This document shows, piece after piece, positions 61,082 through 64,000 of a stretch of DNA of 64,000 bases. Below the pieces are notes generated by a model. That model ran no database searches and was not told where the DNA came from. It was given only the letters and a program-made list of their open reading frames with translations. Position numbers and translations under genes: made by a program. The DNA is taken from contig JAFOLH010000008.1 of NCBI GenBank assembly GCA_017419405.1, positions 124,001 through 188,000 on the forward strand, in the 5' to 3' direction. The DNA comes from Renibacterium sp. GTDB taxonomy: Bacteria > Actinomycetota > Actinomycetes > Actinomycetales > Micrococcaceae. How positions within the stretch are numbered: the first letter of the stretch is position 1; each line of letters opens with the position of its first letter.

Positions 61082-62368
61082 ATGAGCAATTGGGGACCGG
61101 ACAATGAGCAGACTCCGCCTGGCGGGGCGGCTCCGGAGGCAGTGAGCACGGCGCAGCGCGCGGCAGGATTCGTGCGCGCCAGGCGCGGATCCTTGCTCGG
61201 CGCGATCTTCCTGATGGCGACGTCCGCGATCGGCCCGGGATTCATCACCCAGACCGCGACCTTCACCGCGACGCTCGGCGCCGCCTTCGCTTTCGGCGTG
61301 CTGGCATCGATCGTGATCGATTTCGTGGTCCAGGCCAATATCTGGCGGATCATCACGGTGAGCGGGAAGCGGGCTGCGGAACTCGCGAACGCCGCGATCC
61401 CGTTCAGCGGCTATCTGCTCGCGGCGCTGGTGATCTTCGGCGGCTTCGTCTTCAACATCGGTAACATCGCCGGAGCCGGCCTCGGGCTGAATGCGCTCAT
61501 GGGCTTGGATCCGAAGCTCGGCGGTGCGATCAGCGCAGCGCTCGCGATTGCCATTTTTTTGGTGAAGCGGGCCGGAATCGCGATGGACCGGGTGATGATC
61601 GCACTGGGCACGGTGATGATCCTGCTGACCGCCGTCGTAGCGTTCCTGGCGAACCCGCCGCTCGGTGATGCGCTGCGCCAGACGGTGCTGCCGGACGTCA
61701 TCGACTTCCCGGTGATCACCACCATCGTCGGCGGCACGGTTGGTGGCTACATCACGTATGCCGGGGCGCATAAGCTCCTCGACGCCGGAGTCTCGGGCTT
61801 GGCGAACGTGAAGGAGGTGACCCGGTCGGCATTCCTGGGCATCGCGGTCACCGGGGTCATGCGCTACGTGCTGTTCCTGGCTTTTCTGGGCGTCACCGCG
61901 AGCGGTGTGCTGCTCGATCTGGCCGGCAACCCGGCAGCCAGCGCTTTCCAAGCCGTCTTGGGCGAGCTCGGGTTGCGGGCCTTCGGGCTGGTGCTCTGGG
62001 CGGCAGGGATTTCCAGTGTGATCGGTGCCGCTTTCACCTCGGTGTCCTTCACCTCGGTGTTCAACCGGCGGATCGAGGGCCCGGTTCGCCGGTATGTCAC
62101 GGTCGGCTTCATCCTGGCCGGACTGCTGGCCTACTTGCTGCTGGGCACCACCCCGGTGGCGCTGCTGCTCTTCGCCGGCGGGTTCAACGGACTGATCCTG
62201 CCGGTCGGCTTCAGCGTGTTCATGTACATCGCCTGGTTCCGCAAAGACCTGCTGCACGGCTACCAGGTTCCGTACTGGCTGCTCATTTCCGGCACGGCGA
62301 CCACGCTGCTCACCTGGTACATGGGAGCGATGGCCTTCGGCCGGATTTTCGAATTCCTCGGCAGCTAG
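61082..62368 (+). CDS. NRAMP-related transporter lacking the canonical metal motifs
   Basis: A 428-residue membrane protein with about 11 helices and the overall NRAMP fold (FLMATSAIGPGFITQT in helix 1, DFVVQANIWRIITVSG, SGLANVKEVTRSAFLGIAVTGVMRYVLF). In metal-importing NRAMP proteins helix 1 has DPGN and helix 6 MPHN; here the places read IGPGF and YAGAHK, so the Asp, Asn and Met metal ligands are missing. It more resembles the YcsG-like branch near oxoproline and carbamoylase genes, though none of these is next to it. The ATG at 61082 is preferred over 61031. It is divergent from a GntR gene and followed by a convergent TetR gene. Confidence 0.82.
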   Translation: MSNWGPDNEQTPPGGAAPEAVSTAQRAAGFVRARRGSLLGAIFLMATSAIGPGFITQTATFTATLGAAFAFGVLASIVIDFVVQANIWRIITVSGKRAAELANAAIPFSGYLLAALVIFGGFVFNIGNIAGAGLGLNALMGLDPKLGGAISAALAIAIFLVKRAGIAMDRVMIALGTVMILLTAVVAFLANPPLGDALRQTVLPDVIDFPVITTIVGGTVGGYITYAGAHKLLDAGVSGLANVKEVTRSAFLGIAVTGVMRYVLFLAFLGVTASGVLLDLAGNPAASAFQAVLGELGLRAFGLVLWAAGISSVIGAAFTSVSFTSVFNRRIEGPVRRYVTVGFILAGLLAYLLLGTTPVALLLFAGGFNGLILPVGFSVFMYIAWFRKDLLHGYQVPYWLLISGTATTLLTWYMGAMAFGRIFEFLGS

Positions 62369-62396
62369 GCCCGGGCGGGGCTTCGTGGCGCCGGGA

Positions 62397-63065
62397 TCAG
62401 TGGTGGTCGTGCAGCTCCGGTGCGGTGCGCAACCCGGTCAAACCGTGCCAAGCGAGGTTCACCACATGCGCGGCGACGGCTTCTTTGGACGGTTTGCGCA
62501 CGTCGAGCCACCACTGACCGGTCATCGCCACCATGCCGACCAGCATTTGGGCGTACATTGCACCGTCGTCCGGAGAGAACCCCCGGCGGGCGAATTCGTC
62601 GGTGAAGATGTGCTCCACCCGGGCCACGATCAGCGAGAACAAGGTGGAGAACGCGCCCTCCGCCTGGGCAGGCCCGTCGCGGATCAGGATCCGGAAACCG
62701 TCGGTGCGGTCTTCGATGTAGCTCAACAGCGCCAGCGCTGCGCGCTCCACCAGGATGCGGGGCGCAGCTTCTTCGCTGAGCGATCCGGTGATGGTCTGCA
62801 GCAGGATCTTGGATTCCTGCTCCACCACCTCGCGGTAGAGGCCTTCCTTGGAACCGAAGTGTTCGTAGATCACCGGTTTGGAGACTCCTGCGGCGACCGC
62901 GATCTCTTCGATCGTGGTGCCGTCCAGTCCGCGAATCGCGAACAGCGAACGGCCGACGTCGGTGAGCTGGCTCCGGCGCTGGGCTCGGCTCATCCGGGAC
63001 CGGACGGCGATTTCGCCGATCTCTCCGGCCCCGTCGCTTTCGTCGACGTCCAGCGATAAACCCAT
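62397..63065 (-). CDS. TetR-family regulator
   Basis: A 222-residue regulator with an N-terminal TetR domain (about residues 25-75; LFAIRGLDGTTIEEIAVAAGVSKPVIYEHFGSKEGLYREVV) and a helical ligand domain with MLVGMVAMTGQWWLD. Residues 1-24 are an acidic extension. CATGAT lies 6 nt before the ATG, a weaker version of the leaderless pattern. Its target is unclear; it converges on the NRAMP-like gene with a 28-nt gap and lies upstream of tRNA-Gln and glmU on the opposite strand. Confidence 0.88.
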   Translation of the reverse strand: MGLSLDVDESDGAGEIGEIAVRSRMSRAQRRSQLTDVGRSLFAIRGLDGTTIEEIAVAAGVSKPVIYEHFGSKEGLYREVVEQESKILLQTITGSLSEEAAPRILVERAALALLSYIEDRTDGFRILIRDGPAQAEGAFSTLFSLIVARVEHIFTDEFARRGFSPDDGAMYAQMLVGMVAMTGQWWLDVRKPSKEAVAAHVVNLAWHGLTGLRTAPELHDHH

Positions 63066-63238
63066 TTGCCTATCATGTCAAGATTCTTCCGATCGCCCAA
63101 CTCCGGCCGGCTCCGGCCGGCCGACGGCGATCCGCCCCGGTTTTCGATTCCGCCCCGGGAAAAACCGGCTTCCGGGAACCCGACTCGCGCCGGATGCCGC
63201 AGTCATGGCAAACTAGTTGTTCGTGCCTTCGTGCACAG

Positions 63239-63310
63239 TCCGCTCTGGTGTAATGGCAGCACCCCAGCCTTTGGAGCTGTGGAGTATAGGTTCGAATCCT
63301 ATGGGCGGAA
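63239..63310 (+). tRNA. tRNA-Gln (anticodon TTG)
   Basis: A cloverleaf folds with acceptor TCCGCTC/GGGCGGA (one G-U), anticodon loop CTTTGGA giving TTG, and T-arm ATAGG-TTCGAAT-CCTAT. The outermost pair of the anticodon stem is a C-T mismatch. The CCA end is not encoded. A tRNA-Gln just upstream of glmU is usual in this group. Confidence 0.93.
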
Positions 63311-63330
63311 CGGCGACGTTTACGGGCGGG

Positions 63331-63378
63331 TATGCTTGCCCCGTTACCGATGGCCGCTCGGTGATCGCCACCGAGTGG
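63331..63378 (+). promoter_or_regulatory. Possible glmU promoter and leader hairpin
   Basis: TATGCT (63331-63336) fits the -10 pattern seen elsewhere in the window. Downstream, CTCGGTG (63357-63363) and CACCGAG (63369-63375) form a perfect stem that extends outward to 63354-63378, just before the glmU ribosome site. It lacks a T-tract, so it is a leader hairpin and not a clear terminator for the tRNA. Confidence 0.35.
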
Positions 63379-63416
63379 GCCGGAACACGCAGCAAAGAAC
63401 AACAGGAGTGCCTAGG

Positions 63417-64000
63417 TTGAATTCCGTGCCGTCCGAATCATCTGCTGCTCTGACCGTGATCGTGCTCGCAGCCGGAGCCGGGACCCGAATGAAGTCCCGG
63501 ATCCCCAAAATTCTGCATGAAATCGGCGGTCTGCCAATGATCGGGCATGCGCTCGCCGCGGCCCGGGGGGTTTTGGACCGGCACCCGTCGGCCGGCCGGC
63601 TGGCCGCCGTCGTCCGGCACGAACGGGAGCTGGTCGCAGCGAAAATCGCGGAGCTCGATCCGGCTGCGGTGATCGTCGACCAGGACGAAATCCCGGGGAC
63701 CGGTCGCGCCGTGCAGGCCGCGCTCGAGGCGCTCGGCGAAATCACCGGAACCGTTCTGGTCACCTATGGCGATGTGCCTCTGCTCAGTGCGGAATCGCTG
63801 CAGGACCTGGTGTCCGTGCACGAACGGGACGGCAATGCGGTGACCGTGCTGACCACGGTTCTGGACGACGCCGGCAGCTATGGCCGGATCCTGCGCGATG
63901 CGGACGGCTCGGTGCTGGGCATCCGGGAATTCCGGGACGCATCCGCCGAAGAACGGCAGATCCGCGAAATCAATTCCGGAATCTACGCTTTCGACGCCGC
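63417..64000 (+). CDS. glmU: Bifunctional GlmU, uridylyltransferase part (3' end missing)
   Basis: GlmU makes UDP-GlcNAc from GlcN-1-P, a wall precursor. About 194 residues of the N-terminal uridylyltransferase domain are present, with the signature LAAGAGTRMKSRIPKILHEIGG, the DQDEIPGTGRAVQ block and TYGDVPLL; the C-terminal acetyltransferase is outside the window. The start is taken as TTG at 63417 with AGGAG (63404-63408) 8 nt upstream; GTG at 63426 and GTG at 63408 are in frame but have poorer spacing. The truncation is due to the window edge. Confidence 0.92.
   Translation, partial: MNSVPSESSAALTVIVLAAGAGTRMKSRIPKILHEIGGLPMIGHALAAARGVLDRHPSAGRLAAVVRHERELVAAKIAELDPAAVIVDQDEIPGTGRAVQAALEALGEITGTVLVTYGDVPLLSAESLQDLVSVHERDGNAVTVLTTVLDDAGSYGRILRDADGSVLGIREFRDASAEERQIREINSGIYAFDA

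Overview
The window comes from a high-GC actinobacterium, most likely a member of the Micrococcaceae (Arthrobacter and relatives). The evidence is base composition, frequent GTG/TTG starts, a mycothiol-dependent amidase, a WhiB regulator, a class II fructose bisphosphatase, an Rpf cell-wall protein, and the gene order rpfB-ksgA-ispE-ABC-F ... tRNA-Gln-glmU. I cannot name the species. No rRNA, CRISPR array, insertion sequence or prophage is visible. Both ends cut a gene: mca lacks its start and glmU lacks its end.

Region by region: 0-6.5 kb is housekeeping (mca, a DUF255 thioredoxin-domain protein, a TrhA/hemolysin III protein, uppS, a PIN-PhoH protein). 6.5-17.8 kb looks accessory: a DUF1772 membrane protein, a Tat-exported DUF4874/DUF4832 protein, an unrecognised gene, a short type IV prepilin peptidase, a Nudix hydrolase, a TetR-regulated DHA2 drug pump, and a ROK regulator next to a wall-anchored GH89 alpha-N-acetylglucosaminidase. 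17.8-29 kb is core metabolism and envelope: fumC, beta carbonic anhydrase, glpX, a FemX-like transferase, manA, and a purK-purE-LCP chain joined by ATGA overlaps. 29-39.4 kb runs from whiB through a giant membrane glycosyltransferase, DUF5719, DUF3499 and Trm112-like genes to ahcY and an L,D-transpeptidase. 39.5-53.7 kb holds membrane proteins (RDD, SpoIIM, TIGR01906), an acyl-CoA synthetase, protein mannosyltransferase, rsmI, a succinate-semialdehyde dehydrogenase, and a MoxR-DUF58-transglutaminase operon. 53.8-64 kb holds tatD, rpfB, ksgA, ispE, an Uup-like ABC-F protein, a GntR/NRAMP-like pair, a TetR gene, tRNA-Gln and glmU.

Three signals are not ordinary annotation. (1) Nineteen genes on both strands have a TANNNT-type hexamer 6-8 nt before the start codon, the signature of leaderless mRNAs; this also settles several start codons. 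(2) Five long intergenic palindromes fall into at least two dispersed families whose copies keep the same geometry and show compensatory changes. Every convergent gap longer than about 60 nt carries one, and two related copies bracket the ROK-GH89 pair. (3) The rpfB promoter has a CRP/GlxR-like site centred near -60 and a leader of about 250 nt with two mutually exclusive stems, a candidate regulatory RNA.

Functionally, much of the window serves the cell envelope: UppS makes the lipid carrier, ManA and protein mannosyltransferase supply mannosylation, LCP, FemX, L,D-transpeptidase and RpfB build or remodel wall polymers, and GlmU makes UDP-GlcNAc.
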